The notes beneath the pieces were generated by a model. That model searched no databases, had not been told where the DNA came from, and was given only the letters and a program-made list of their open reading frames with translations. 64,000 nucleotides of DNA from positions 92,544,925 through 92,608,924 of the forward strand of contig OY743168.1 of the NCBI GenBank assembly GCA_963555705.1, written 5' to 3'. Each line of letters begins with the position of its first letter. Within the stretch, counting starts at the first letter, position 1. The DNA is from Ligustrum vulgare (lineage: Eukaryota > Streptophyta > Magnoliopsida > Lamiales > Oleaceae). Shown here piece by piece: positions 12,237-22,032 of this stretch. The translations under genes were made by a program, and so were the position numbers.

Positions 12237-13749
12237 ATGATTGGTGTCAAAATATATGGTTGGTGTCAAAGAAATCAAGAAAATAAAGTTTCAGATTCTG
12301 AAAAAATGCTTGGTGTCAACACCATCTGATTTTTGTCGACACCTAGGCTAAAAAAGTTGAAACATGACTTTCTGAAACTTTGGTGTCGACAACAATCGGA
12401 CAACTCTACAACCTGACTTCATTCAACCATAAGTTTTTTTTTTACAACTTTGATTTACAATCCGTAAAATATGTCCCATGGAGATTTATATATATTAAGA
12501 ATTATATACTTATTTCTCCACATACTCAGAGTGAAACGAGTTGAAAGACTTCCATTCAAACATAAATCCGTTCTAGGATCCGTTCATGGACCTATTCATC
12601 CTATAAACAGTGAGTGAGATATGTTTACTTGTTTAGTTAGACGTGAGTATGTTTATGTGAATTATGTAATTTCGGTATAAGTGAATTAAATATTCTATAT
12701 ACGAGTACGATATGCTTATTTAAAATGCATACTTGATATATTTGAATAGAACATGTGGATATTTATCGTATGTTGATAGCTTTGTTTACTTGAGTTATAT
12801 AAATATGATGGAATGAGATATATGACTCATCTTGTTGAAAGCATTCATTACGTGCATATTAGACTGCGGTTGCTCCAATGTACCCTACTCGTAATTGATA
12901 TGTTTTCATATACCTTCAGCTGCCTAATATTCCTATGGCATGTCGGTATATTGATGTGGAAATTCGTGAGATCCCTGGTGGGATGGACTTGGAAGTATAT
13001 GATAAAATTATTGGTTGTGACCAATTATGAGATGTTATTTGTTGAGCGCTTGGGGTACGATATAAGAAAAGTAGGGAACCTATCGTGTCATGCATTACAG
13101 TATAGCATGAGGTTATCAATAAGGTAAAGTACATATGACGCACGGGTCATCGATCATAAGATACTTGCGGGATATTCAATTATAATTGGAAATTATAATA
13201 CGGATATGTTGTTTGAGCAGCCAATAATACGGTACCTACAGCACATCATGATCTTGATATGTTATTATTTTGGATATACGGATATTCAACCGATATATCG
13301 AGTTGTATATCTTTGACTCGTACATTCCAAAAAATACATACATACATCGAAATGGTCTTGAGCACATGAAACTTGTATATCACAATGTGCAATAACACAA
13401 GAACACCATATTCTAATCACTGGGCATGTGTGTGCTCATCCCACGAGTCTTAACTTCTCGAGTACCTTTTGATTTAAAAATAATTGACGTGGATCTTCAG
13501 ATAGCTTCATCGAGATACTGCGCTAGGTGACAACTTGTGAGTTGTGGACTTACCACTAAATAAGAAGTTTTATGTTGGAACTGACATATTTTTATTGAAC
13601 TAATTAATTAAAGTCGAGATCTTTTGTTTTAGAAATTTATATCATTTTTTAAAGGAATTTTTTTAAGTAATATTTATTTTGAAACCCAGTTAAGTGACTT
13701 CATTTACTTCACTTGCTAAAAATATTCACGTGATTTTAGGGTCATTACA
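12237..13749 (+). repeat. Possible solo or truncated LTR of another retroelement
   Basis: Copia integrase-like sequence stops near 12236 and copia RNase H sequence resumes near 13830. In between, the stretch ends GGGTCATTACA, and 5 bp later TGGTATCAGAG (13754-13764), a typical initiator-Met tRNA primer-binding site. That arrangement is what an LTR followed by its leader looks like. The left boundary near TGATTGGTGTCAAA is a guess, no partner LTR or target duplication was found, and short frames inside are not genes. Confidence 0.35.
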
Positions 13750-13829
13750 AGAGTGGTATCAGAGGTATATTCTTGAATAATTTAGGGAGCTACAATGTAT
13801 TTATTGAGATAGTCAATCGGAAATTGGAG

Positions 13830-14031
13830 AGCACATAATGCCATGTATAACGGTAAATCTCGACATATACATTGTAGAAATAATACCGTCATACAATTAC
13901 TATAGACTATTATTATATCTATAGATTATGTGAAATACAAAAAGAATATCACAGATCCTTTAACTAAAAGTTTGACTAGAGAACAAGTCGAAAGTTCATC
14001 GAGTGGGATGAAGTTAAAAAGGATAAGGTAA
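13830..14031 (+). pseudogene. Copia RNase H C-terminal remnant
   Basis: In-frame pieces read MYNGKSRHIH, then after a stop VKYKKNITDPLTKSLTREQV and a short tail to TAA at 14029-14031. These are the conserved C-terminal RNase H motifs of copia polyproteins (histidine region, and DPLTK before the end). This is the downstream end of the element that begins at 9737. Confidence 0.7.
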
Positions 14032-14574
14032 TTAAGAGTTTTTATAGTGGCAACCCAACCTAGTTGGCTGAAGATACAAAGATATATGTTTAATGGGATA
14101 ATTGAACTGTGAAAAACTTAGTACATAATAAGGAGATTTATTACTCATTCCTACGATGAGACACTGTCTATATGCCACAAAACATGTTAAGTTATGCTTT
14201 TAATGATTTTTTTATCATGATTCATTCAAGTGGAGTATAGCAAAATACTCTTTATGGAGATCACTTATGTGAATGTGACGAGGTCGCTTCTCTTATGAAC
14301 CAAAAGTGTCTAAGGCCAAATGAACACAAACGACATAACCAACTGTGTTTGAAGGGAATCGTATGACTTCTATTATCTAGGTTTACATGAATGACTGAAT
14401 ATTCAAAGTATCTTACTACTATTTGGGTAAGTAAATCCAATAGATGTCACTAGGGAAATTTCAAAGCCTCTGGCTACTTATATCCATGTAGCTTCTCTTC
14501 ATTTGTTCTCAAAATTCATATCAACTACTATATTATTTTGGAAATAGACGACATATTTCATTCATGCGAAGGAT

Positions 14575-16270
14575 TGTTGGAAATGATTATTAGAATTAGG
14601 TCCTGTTCGATATGGAAGATTTTCCATGGTTCCGTTTTTCAACTTTTATACTGTTTGATTGCTTAAATTTTTCATGGAATTCATTTTCCAACTTTTCTCG
14701 AAATTTGTTATTGGCAATTTGGTGAGAATTGGTTTTCTACCTAAGGTGGAAAATAATTTTCGCCTCATTTGACCTTTTTTGTTGTTGTTAATTGACTTAT
14801 TTTTTTCTAGAAATTTAACATTATTGTTATCAAGTACAAATGTATTTAAAAAAAAAAATGATTGAAATTGCAAAATTTTGTTTTATTTTTCATGGAAAAT
14901 AATGTTAATGAAATAACAAAACTTGAAAATTTCTCTACTTTTTCCACTTAGAAAATTAAACCAATCAAACATATTAAACTTTTAATTTTCAAGAATTCAA
15001 TTCCCATTATTTTAATTCCATGAGATTCGTTTTCTTTCCACCTAAATTTCACTCTCACAATCATACAGATCCTTAGTGAATTGGGTCAACTTTGAGATCC
15101 AATTTTTGTGGGACCCGTACTCCAATCTTAACGGGACTTTGCATTTCACGTTCTATTTTGTGAGATGATGAACATGATATAATTATTTATTGAAAATCAT
15201 TTAGAATTGAAAGAAATAATTGATTTCAAAAGCCCATTTAAAACTTGGAAAATGAAAGAATTTGTTTTTAATTGGAAAAGAGTGGAACGCTTATCCCACA
15301 TTAAAACTTTGAAAGTTCTGTATGATTTATAAGGTGGAAGTTTGAGAATTATGTTTGGATCCTAAGGAGTACTAATAGTGTTTGAAAGAGGGGTCTCAAG
15401 TCTACGCACACGTCGTTGTCACCGTTTGTCCTATTGGCTTGGCTTGACACAACAATAAACGACACGACACGACATGATTAATATTGTATATATCCTTTTG
15501 ACAAAATTTCTTTAAATTGAGACAAATTTGTAATTAATCAAATTCTTAGGGACTTAGTAACATTAATTTTATTTCCTTAAGTTTTTTGACGTGTTCATCT
15601 AGTTCTGGTTGCGATCGATGTCTGTTAACCGACATAACAGACGTTCTATTAACCGATGTCTACTGACAGACTTAACATAGCTGTGTGTCAGTTTGAACTG
15701 AATGTTCAGATTTTTGGAGCCCATCTAAAGTCTAAACATGGGTGACTGTCTTGAATAGAACTGTTCTCCAGCCAATCGTCTGACAACATAAGGTGCCAGA
15801 CTTAAACACATGGGAGTGGGGCCCACGCCCTTGTGTCTGCGTCTAGCATCTTATGGTGCCGACGTCTAGTAGGAGAACAAAACCACTGTCTTCAAAGGTC
15901 TTGTAGGAAGTTCGAATGTCCCCTATCAAACCTATAAATAGTCCGCCCCGCTGCCATAAAATATACGCATTGCTTATTCTCGACTTTGATTCTTACTTCT
16001 CTTAAATTGTGATATTATTTCTCGACTATGAAAAACACTTTTGTTGAGTCCGTTGAAACTCCTACTGGTTGTTGTGCTTCTTTCATAGGAGACAAAATTT
16101 GTTTCTATCTTGAGAGACGATTGCTAGACGCCTTTAAGCCCATAGAAGAAAGCAAATTCGTTTTAAGAACATATCGTGAATTCGGTGGACTTGGATTACA
16201 ATTTTGATCCTGATGATCATCTCCTTTGTTTAAATCCATTCCGGTAAATCTATAAGTTAGTTTGGTTTCA
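14575..16270 (+). repeat. 3' LTR of the degenerate copia element, carrying insertions
   Basis: It starts TGTTGGAAATGA just after a short purine-rich stretch (GCGAAGGA). It matches the 5' LTR but is longer because of a MITE (14599-15072) and an unmatched block at about 15440-15960. A TATA box (CTATAAATAG) lies at about 15939, where an LTR promoter would be. The right edge is approximate. Confidence 0.6.
14599..15072. mobile_element. MITE in the copia 3' LTR, TTA target duplication
   Basis: Ends are GGTCCTGTTCGATATGG and ATCATACAGATCC, partly complementary. TTA flanks both sides (14596-14598 and 15073-15075). The 5' LTR has continuous sequence at this point, so the insertion is supported by an empty site. 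The interior is non-coding; the frame at 14646-14873 on minus is chance. Confidence 0.65.
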
Positions 16271-16571
16271 GATTGTTTGGAGGAGAAAACAACAAAACAA
16301 TCCCTAGGGAATTTCACAACACGGCTAATTATTTTTAAAATGGACAAAACCTAAGCTCCATCACATCCCAAAAGTCGCTTCCCTTCTGTAAATAATTATT
16401 ATATACACAAAGGCACATGATCCAGGCTTTCATTTGAATAACTTGCTGTCGGAGGGGCCTTGGTCGAGAATTTTCCTCATTATTGCAAATAATTATTAAT
16501 AAAAAAATTCCCTAAACTTAATCCTCTTGAAACTTCGTTTCTGCTTCCTAAACTGGCCAGTTTGAAACTTA
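16271..16571. promoter_or_regulatory. Former upstream region of the lipase gene (inferred)
   Basis: This non-repeat stretch lies immediately left of the young copia insertion. Before that insertion it was contiguous with the lipase 5' flank that now starts at 21755, so it probably held distal promoter DNA. No specific motif is claimed. Confidence 0.35.
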
Positions 16572-16576
16572 AAAAA

Positions 16577-17083
16577 TGTGGAAAATAAAGCCATTTGTTG
16601 AATTTGGTGAGCCAACTTTGTTGAATTTGGTAAGCCACCAATAGCCCACAAATTTAGCCTACAATCTAGTCTATGTTCACACCTATTTTTCTTCCATCCA
16701 TTGTTGATTTTTTGTCCAAACTTTCCCTATAAATAGAGGGCAAAACCTCAATGGAAAATGCACCAAGTAGAGAGGAAAATAGAGAGTGAAAGTAGTAGAG
16801 AGAAATTTGTTAGAAGAGAGAAATATTAGAGAGAAATAAATTGTTTTCTCCTAAGTATTTTCCTACTTTGTTTTCTCCTATTACAAGAGAGGTTAAATAT
16901 TGTTATCTCCTTGTATTTAGAGAGAATGTTGTTGTAATTCTCCTACTATAGTGAAATCCTCCTATACTTGCCCGTGGACGTAGCCATTATTGGTGAACCA
17001 CGTAAATACTTGTGTTCCATTTAACCGCATTTTCTCAATTCCATTATACTTGTTGACCAACGCGATCCACGCCTTTCCTAACA
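16577..17083 (+). repeat. Left (5') LTR of the young copia
   Basis: 507 bp, TGTGGAAAAT... to ...CCTAACA. It has a TATA box (TATAAATAG, 16728-16736) and many GAGAGAAAT-like blocks downstream of it. It differs from the right LTR only at 16958. Confidence 0.96.
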
Positions 17084-17085
17084 AG

Positions 17086-17097
17086 TGGTATCAGAGC
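17086..17097 (+). other. Primer-binding site (initiator-Met tRNA)
   Basis: TGGTATCAGAGC, two bases after the 5' LTR, complementary to the 3' end of plant initiator methionine tRNA, the usual copia primer. Confidence 0.93.
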
Positions 17098-17240
17098 CTG
17101 GTTACATCTTTTGAAATTCTTAGTATGCTCTGTGGTTGCGGCTTTGTCTGATCTTCCACATCAGAAAAGATTTCTTGAGATTGTTTTGCGTAGGGTTGGT
17201 GTTCACTATCACTCGGTATTATTACCAAGTCGTGAACAAA

Positions 17241-20200
17241 ATGGCAGCAAAGTATGAGGTTGAAAAGTTCAATGTGAACAATTTCTCGTTATGGAAAATG
17301 AGAATAAAAGCAGTTTTGAGAAAAGATAACTGTTTGGCGGCAATTGGAGAGAGACCCGCGGATATCACTGACGATGGCAAGTGGAACGAGATGGATAGCA
17401 ATGCAATTGCTAATCTGCACTTAGCACTAGCTGATGGAGTATTGTCAAGTGTGGCGGAAAAGAAAACAGCAAATGAGATATGGGACACCCTAACGAAGCT
17501 GTACGAGGCCAAGTCATTACACAACAAAATTTTCCTAAAGAGACGGCTTTACACCCTTCGGATGATGGAGTCAACTACAGTGACAGACCACATCAACACC
17601 CTCAACACTCTATTTTCACAGCTCACATCAATGGGCCATAAAATAGAGGCAGGCGAACGTGCTGAAATTCTACTTCAAAGTCTACCAGATTCGTATGATC
17701 AACTCATCATCAACTTAACTAACAACATAGAAGATCTAGTCTTCGATGATATTGCAGCTGCGGTTCTTGAAGAGGAAAGTCGGCGCAAGAACAAGGAGGA
17801 CAGACTATCTAGTTCACAGCAGGCGGAAGCCTTGACGATGATGAGAGGGAGATCAACGGAACGTGGCCCCAGTGGGAGTCATACCCAAGGTAGATCTAAA
17901 TCCAGAAGTAAGAAGAATGCCAAGTGTCATTACTGTGGCAAGAAAGGGCACTTAAAAAGGGATTGTTGGAGGCTTAAGAGGAATGAAGAAGCCAAAGGGA
18001 ATGCACATGAGATACCAAAAGCTCAGGGTTGTGTAGCAAGCACCTCATATGATGGCGAAATTTTATACAGCGAGGCAACGACTGTTGTTGAAGGCAGAAA
18101 GCATTTCACCGATGTCTGGCTCATCGATTCAGGAGCGACATGGCACATGACACCAAGGAGAGAATGGTTCCATCAATATGAACACATCTCGGGAGGTTCA
18201 GTGTTTATGGGAAATGATCATGCTTTGGAGATCGTTGGTATTGGTACTATCAAATTAAAAATGTATGATGGTACAATTTGCACTATCAAGGAGGTTCGGC
18301 ACGTAAAGGGCTTGAAGAAAAATCTATTGTCTTTGGGACAACTAGATAGCATTGGGTGCAAAACTCATGTTCAAGCTGGGACTATGAAAATAGTCAAAGG
18401 CGCGCTTGTAGTGATGAAAGCAGAAAAGATAGCTGCAAATCTGTACATGCTTAAAGGAGATACTCTACAAGAAGGAGAAGCATCTGTTGCATCGGCAGGT
18501 TCAGCAGAAGAATTAACAATGATGTGGCACCGCAAACTTGGCCACATGTCTGAACGTGGTTTGAAAATTCTCTCTGAACAAGATCTTCTTCCAGGGCTCA
18601 AAAAGGTATCATTACCCTTTTGTGAGCATTGTGTCACTAGTAAGCAGCACAGATTGAAGTTTAGCACTTCTACTACTAGAAGTAAAGCTATTTTGGAGTT
18701 GGTTCATTCTGATGTTTGGAAAGCACCGGTTTTGTCCCTAGGAGGAGCAAAATATTTTGTATCTTTTATTGATGATTACTCCAGGAGATGTTGGGTGTAT
18801 CCAATCAAGAAGAAGGCTGATGTGTTCGAAGTCTTCAAAATCTACAAAGCGCGGGTAGAACTTGAATCTGAGAAGAAGATCAAGTGTTTGAGGACGGACA
18901 ATGGAGGAGAATATACTGGTAATGAATTTAATACTTTTTGTCAACAAGAAGGTATTAAAAGACATTTCACGACGGCATATACTCCACAACAAAATGGAGT
19001 GGCAGAGCGGATGAACAGAACATTGTTAGAAAGAACGAGAGCAATGTTGAGAACTGCGGGGTTAGCTAAATCATTTTGGGCTGAAGCAGTCAAAACCGCC
19101 TGTTATGTGATCAACCGGTCACCATCAACCGCGATTGATCTGAAGACGCCGATGGAGATGTGGACAGGGAAGCCAGCTGATTATTCTCACTTACATGTCT
19201 TTGGAAGTCCTGTGTACGTTATGTACAATGCCCAGGAAACATCAAAGCTAGATTCAAAATCCAGAAAATGCATTTTCTTGGGGTATGCTGATGGAATCAA
19301 GGGGTACCGCCTGTGGGATCCCACTGCCCACAAGGTGATAATCAGCAGAGACGTGATATTCACGGAAGGCAAGGTACAAGAAAATGATAGCACTTTAAAA
19401 GAGCCAGAAACTACTACGGTTGAAGTTGAAGTTGAAAATAGAGAAGAACAAGAAGTCCGGGATTCTTCTGAAGCAGCACCGGAGCATGAAGAAGGAGAAC
19501 AAGCTGAGTTTACAGTTCCTGAAATCAGACGATCAACTCGGGAGAGGAAAGAACCAACTTGGCACTCTGAGTACATTATGGAGAGCAATGTTGCATACTG
19601 TCTACTGACGGAGGATGGAGAGCCATCAACTTTCCATGAGGCTTTAAATAGCCAAGAAGTTTCGCAGTGGATGGAAGCTATGCAGGAAGAAATTGAGGCT
19701 CTTCATAAAAACAAGACATGGGATCTTGTTTCGCTACCACAAGGAAGGAAAGCCATTGGAAATAAATGGGTCTACAAGATCAAACGTGATGGAAATGACC
19801 AAGTGGAGCGGTATCGTGCTAGACTGGTGGTAAAGGGATATGCTCAGAAAGAAGGCATTGACTTCAACGAAATATTCTCTCCTGTTGTTCGACTCACGAC
19901 AGTTCGAGTATTATTGGCGATGTGTGCTACATTAGACTTGCACCTGGAGCAGTTAGATGTGAAAACTGCATTTCTTCATGGTGAGCTTGAAGAAGAAATT
20001 TATATGCTCCAACCAGAAGGTTTTAAAGAAAAAGGAAAAGAGAACTTGGTTTGCAGGTTGAACAAATCTCTATACGGTCTCAAACAGGCGCCGAGGTGTT
20101 GGTATAAGAGATTTGATTCCTTCATTATGAGCCTTGGATACAACAGACTTAGTGCAGATCCTTGTGCTTATTGCAAGAGATTTGGTGATGGTAATTTCAT

Positions 20201-21179
20201 TATCTTGCTGTTGTATGTTGACGACATGTTGGTAGCAGGCCCCAACAAAGATTGTCTTAAAGATTTGAAGGCACAGTTGGCTAGGGAGTTTGAAATGAAG
20301 GACTTGGGAACCGCAAACAAGATTCTAGGGATGCAAATTCACCGAGACAGAAATAATAGGAAGATTTGGCTTAGTCAGAAGAACTACTTGAAGAAAATCT
20401 TGCGACGCTTCAATATGCAAGATTGTAAGCCAATTTCAACCCCTCTTCTTATTAATTTCAAGTTATCCTCAAGTATGAGTCCTAGCAGTGAAGCAGAGAG
20501 GATGGAGATGTCTCGAGTACCGTATGCATCAGCAGTGGGTAGCCTAATGTTTGCTATGATTTGTACAAGACCAGACATTGCACAAGCAGTGGGAGCGGTC
20601 AGTAGATATATGGCAAATCCTGGTAGAGAGCATTGGAATATGGTGAAGAGGATCCTAAGATATGTCAAGGGTACCTCAAATGTTGCATTATGCTATGGAG
20701 GATCAGAATTTAATGTTAGAGCCTATGTAGATTCAGATTATGCAGGTGATCCTGATAAAAGCAAGTCCACCACTGGATATGTGTTTACTCTTGCTGGAGG
20801 AGCTGTAAGCTGGGGTTCAAAACTGCAGTCTATCGTGGCTACTTCTACGACGGAAGCAGAATATGTGGCGGCTACACAAGCTAGCAAAGAGGCAATATGG
20901 TTGCAAATGTTAATGGAAGAACTCGGACACAAACAAGAGAAGATTTCTCTATTTTATGATAGTCAGAGTGCTTTGCACTTAGCAAAGAATCCAGCATTTC
21001 ATCCAAGGACGAAACATATTAGAGTACAATATCACTTTGTACGAGAGAAGGTGGAAGAAGGAAGTGTGGATATCCAGAAGATCCATACGGAGGACAACCT
21101 AGCGGATATGTTCACAAAGCCGATCAACACTGATAAGTTCACATGGAGCCGATCCTCTATCGGCCTAGCAGAAGCATAA
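17241..21179 (+). CDS. Copia Gag-Pol polyprotein, intact
   Basis: It encodes all proteins for copying and integrating the element; particles form in the cytoplasm and integration occurs in the nucleus. The frame is open from 17136, but I choose ATG 17241 (MAAKYEVEKF), the typical gag start, giving 1312 residues. Domains, numbered from there: gag, then a CCHC knuckle (about 229-242); protease DSG (296); integrase zinc ligands (His430, His435, Cys461, Cys464) and DDE residues Asp491, Asp553, Glu589; reverse transcriptase with YVDD (992-995); RNase H with Asp1164, Glu1205, Asp1240. All visible catalytic residues are present, and there is no stop or frameshift. Gag and Pol are in one frame, as usual for plant copia elements. 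It could be functional; expression cannot be judged from sequence. Confidence 0.95.
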   Translation: MAAKYEVEKFNVNNFSLWKMRIKAVLRKDNCLAAIGERPADITDDGKWNEMDSNAIANLHLALADGVLSSVAEKKTANEIWDTLTKLYEAKSLHNKIFLKRRLYTLRMMESTTVTDHINTLNTLFSQLTSMGHKIEAGERAEILLQSLPDSYDQLIINLTNNIEDLVFDDIAAAVLEEESRRKNKEDRLSSSQQAEALTMMRGRSTERGPSGSHTQGRSKSRSKKNAKCHYCGKKGHLKRDCWRLKRNEEAKGNAHEIPKAQGCVASTSYDGEILYSEATTVVEGRKHFTDVWLIDSGATWHMTPRREWFHQYEHISGGSVFMGNDHALEIVGIGTIKLKMYDGTICTIKEVRHVKGLKKNLLSLGQLDSIGCKTHVQAGTMKIVKGALVVMKAEKIAANLYMLKGDTLQEGEASVASAGSAEELTMMWHRKLGHMSERGLKILSEQDLLPGLKKVSLPFCEHCVTSKQHRLKFSTSTTRSKAILELVHSDVWKAPVLSLGGAKYFVSFIDDYSRRCWVYPIKKKADVFEVFKIYKARVELESEKKIKCLRTDNGGEYTGNEFNTFCQQEGIKRHFTTAYTPQQNGVAERMNRTLLERTRAMLRTAGLAKSFWAEAVKTACYVINRSPSTAIDLKTPMEMWTGKPADYSHLHVFGSPVYVMYNAQETSKLDSKSRKCIFLGYADGIKGYRLWDPTAHKVIISRDVIFTEGKVQENDSTLKEPETTTVEVEVENREEQEVRDSSEAAPEHEEGEQAEFTVPEIRRSTRERKEPTWHSEYIMESNVAYCLLTEDGEPSTFHEALNSQEVSQWMEAMQEEIEALHKNKTWDLVSLPQGRKAIGNKWVYKIKRDGNDQVERYRARLVVKGYAQKEGIDFNEIFSPVVRLTTVRVLLAMCATLDLHLEQLDVKTAFLHGELEEEIYMLQPEGFKEKGKENLVCRLNKSLYGLKQAPRCWYKRFDSFIMSLGYNRLSADPCAYCKRFGDGNFIILLLYVDDMLVAGPNKDCLKDLKAQLAREFEMKDLGTANKILGMQIHRDRNNRKIWLSQKNYLKKILRRFNMQDCKPISTPLLINFKLSSSMSPSSEAERMEMSRVPYASAVGSLMFAMICTRPDIAQAVGAVSRYMANPGREHWNMVKRILRYVKGTSNVALCYGGSEFNVRAYVDSDYAGDPDKSKSTTGYVFTLAGGAVSWGSKLQSIVATSTTEAEYVAATQASKEAIWLQMLMEELGHKQEKISLFYDSQSALHLAKNPAFHPRTKHIRVQYHFVREKVEEGSVDIQKIHTEDNLADMFTKPINTDKFTWSRSSIGLAEA

Positions 21180-21235
21180 GCAGCATGAGAATGGCAAGTG
21201 TGGGAAGGATGACAGGTTGAAACAAAAGTGACTTT

Positions 21236-21247
21236 AAGTGGGAGAAA
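21236..21247 (+). other. Polypurine tract
   Basis: AAGTGGGAGAAA abuts the 3' LTR and would prime plus-strand synthesis. Confidence 0.85.
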
Positions 21248-21754
21248 TGTGGAAAATAAAGCCATTTGTTGAATTTGGTGAGCCAACTTTGTTGAATTTG
21301 GTAAGCCACCAATAGCCCACAAATTTAGCCTACAATCTAGTCTATGTTCACACCTATTTTTCTTCCATCCATTGTTGATTTTTTGTCCAAACTTTCCCTA
21401 TAAATAGAGGGCAAAACCTCAATGGAAAATGCACCAAGTAGAGAGGAAAATAGAGAGTGAAAGTAGTAGAGAGAAATTTGTTAGAAGAGAGAAATATTAG
21501 AGAGAAATAAATTGTTTTCTCCTAAGTATTTTCCTACTTTGTTTTCTCCTATTACAAGAGAGGTTAAATATTGTTATCTCCTTGTATTTAGAGAGAATGT
21601 TGTTGTAATTCTCCTACTATAGTGAAATTCTCCTATACTTGCCCGTGGACGTAGCCATTATTGGTGAACCACGTAAATACTTGTGTTCCATTTAACCGCA
21701 TTTTCTCAATTCCATTATACTTGTTGACCAACGCGATCCACGCCTTTCCTAACA
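21248..21754 (+). repeat. Right (3') LTR of the young copia
   Basis: 507 bp, identical to the left LTR except T at 21629. Its TATA box (21399-21407) points toward the lipase gene, whose ATG is 278 bp beyond the LTR end. Confidence 0.96.
21399..21407 (+). promoter_or_regulatory. TATA box of the 3' LTR facing the lipase gene
   Basis: TATAAATAG in a C-rich context typical of an LTR core promoter. Transcripts begun just downstream could read out of the element through about 0.6 kb of leader into the lipase. Read-through is inference. Confidence 0.55.
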
Positions 21755-21878
21755 AAAAAGTCATCACTAGGGACTCTTAAAGCTGCAATGGTTTACCCAC
21801 CCACCACCACTGTCTGTTGAGTAATGAGTACACGTTTTTCATAAGCAAAAATAATCTCTCCCATATATTATTGGAAAT

Positions 21879-21959
21879 GTAGATTATAAGCAATATATAT
21901 ACAGGTGTTCTATGTAGTATTAGAGAAGTAGATTATAAGCAATATATGTACAGGTGTTC
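21879..21959 (+). repeat. 32-bp direct repeat in the lipase proximal promoter
   Basis: GTAGATTATAAGCAATATAT plus 12 more bases occurs at 21879-21910 and 21928-21959 with one difference (A or G before TACAGGTGTTC). Each copy contains a TATA-like ATATATA/ATATATG core, so the duplication may double a core-promoter element about 75-150 bp before the ATG. Confidence 0.8.
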
Positions 21960-22032
21960 ACTGTTCAGTGTTCTAAGCTATATATTTAGCTTATACTCAT
22001 CATCTCTTTCTTTCTTTCTGCATCCTGAATCA

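Larger units (their letters stand above)
16572..21759 (+). mobile_element. Complete, young Ty1-copia LTR retrotransposon
   Basis: The full structure is visible: LTRs 16577-17083 and 21248-21754, each 507 bp with TG...CA ends; primer-binding site TGGTATCAGAGC (17086-17097); one gag-pol frame; polypurine tract AAGTGGGAGAAA (21236-21247); target duplication AAAAA (16572-16576 and 21755-21759). By eye the LTRs differ at a single base (C at 16958, T at 21629), so insertion was very recent. Domain order protease-integrase-RT-RNase H marks Ty1-copia, and the gag start resembles the TNT1/Tork group. It lies in the 5' flank of the lipase gene, same direction. Confidence 0.97.

Noticed and set aside
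17086..17097. tRNA-like TGGTATCAGAGC sequences (also 13754 and 49539-49550)
   Set aside because: They are primer-binding sites or leftovers of them, not tRNA genes; no cloverleaf surrounds them.
17222..21322. Minus-strand frames of 60-130 residues across the young copia
   Set aside because: They are shadows opposite an intact polyprotein and show no family motifs.
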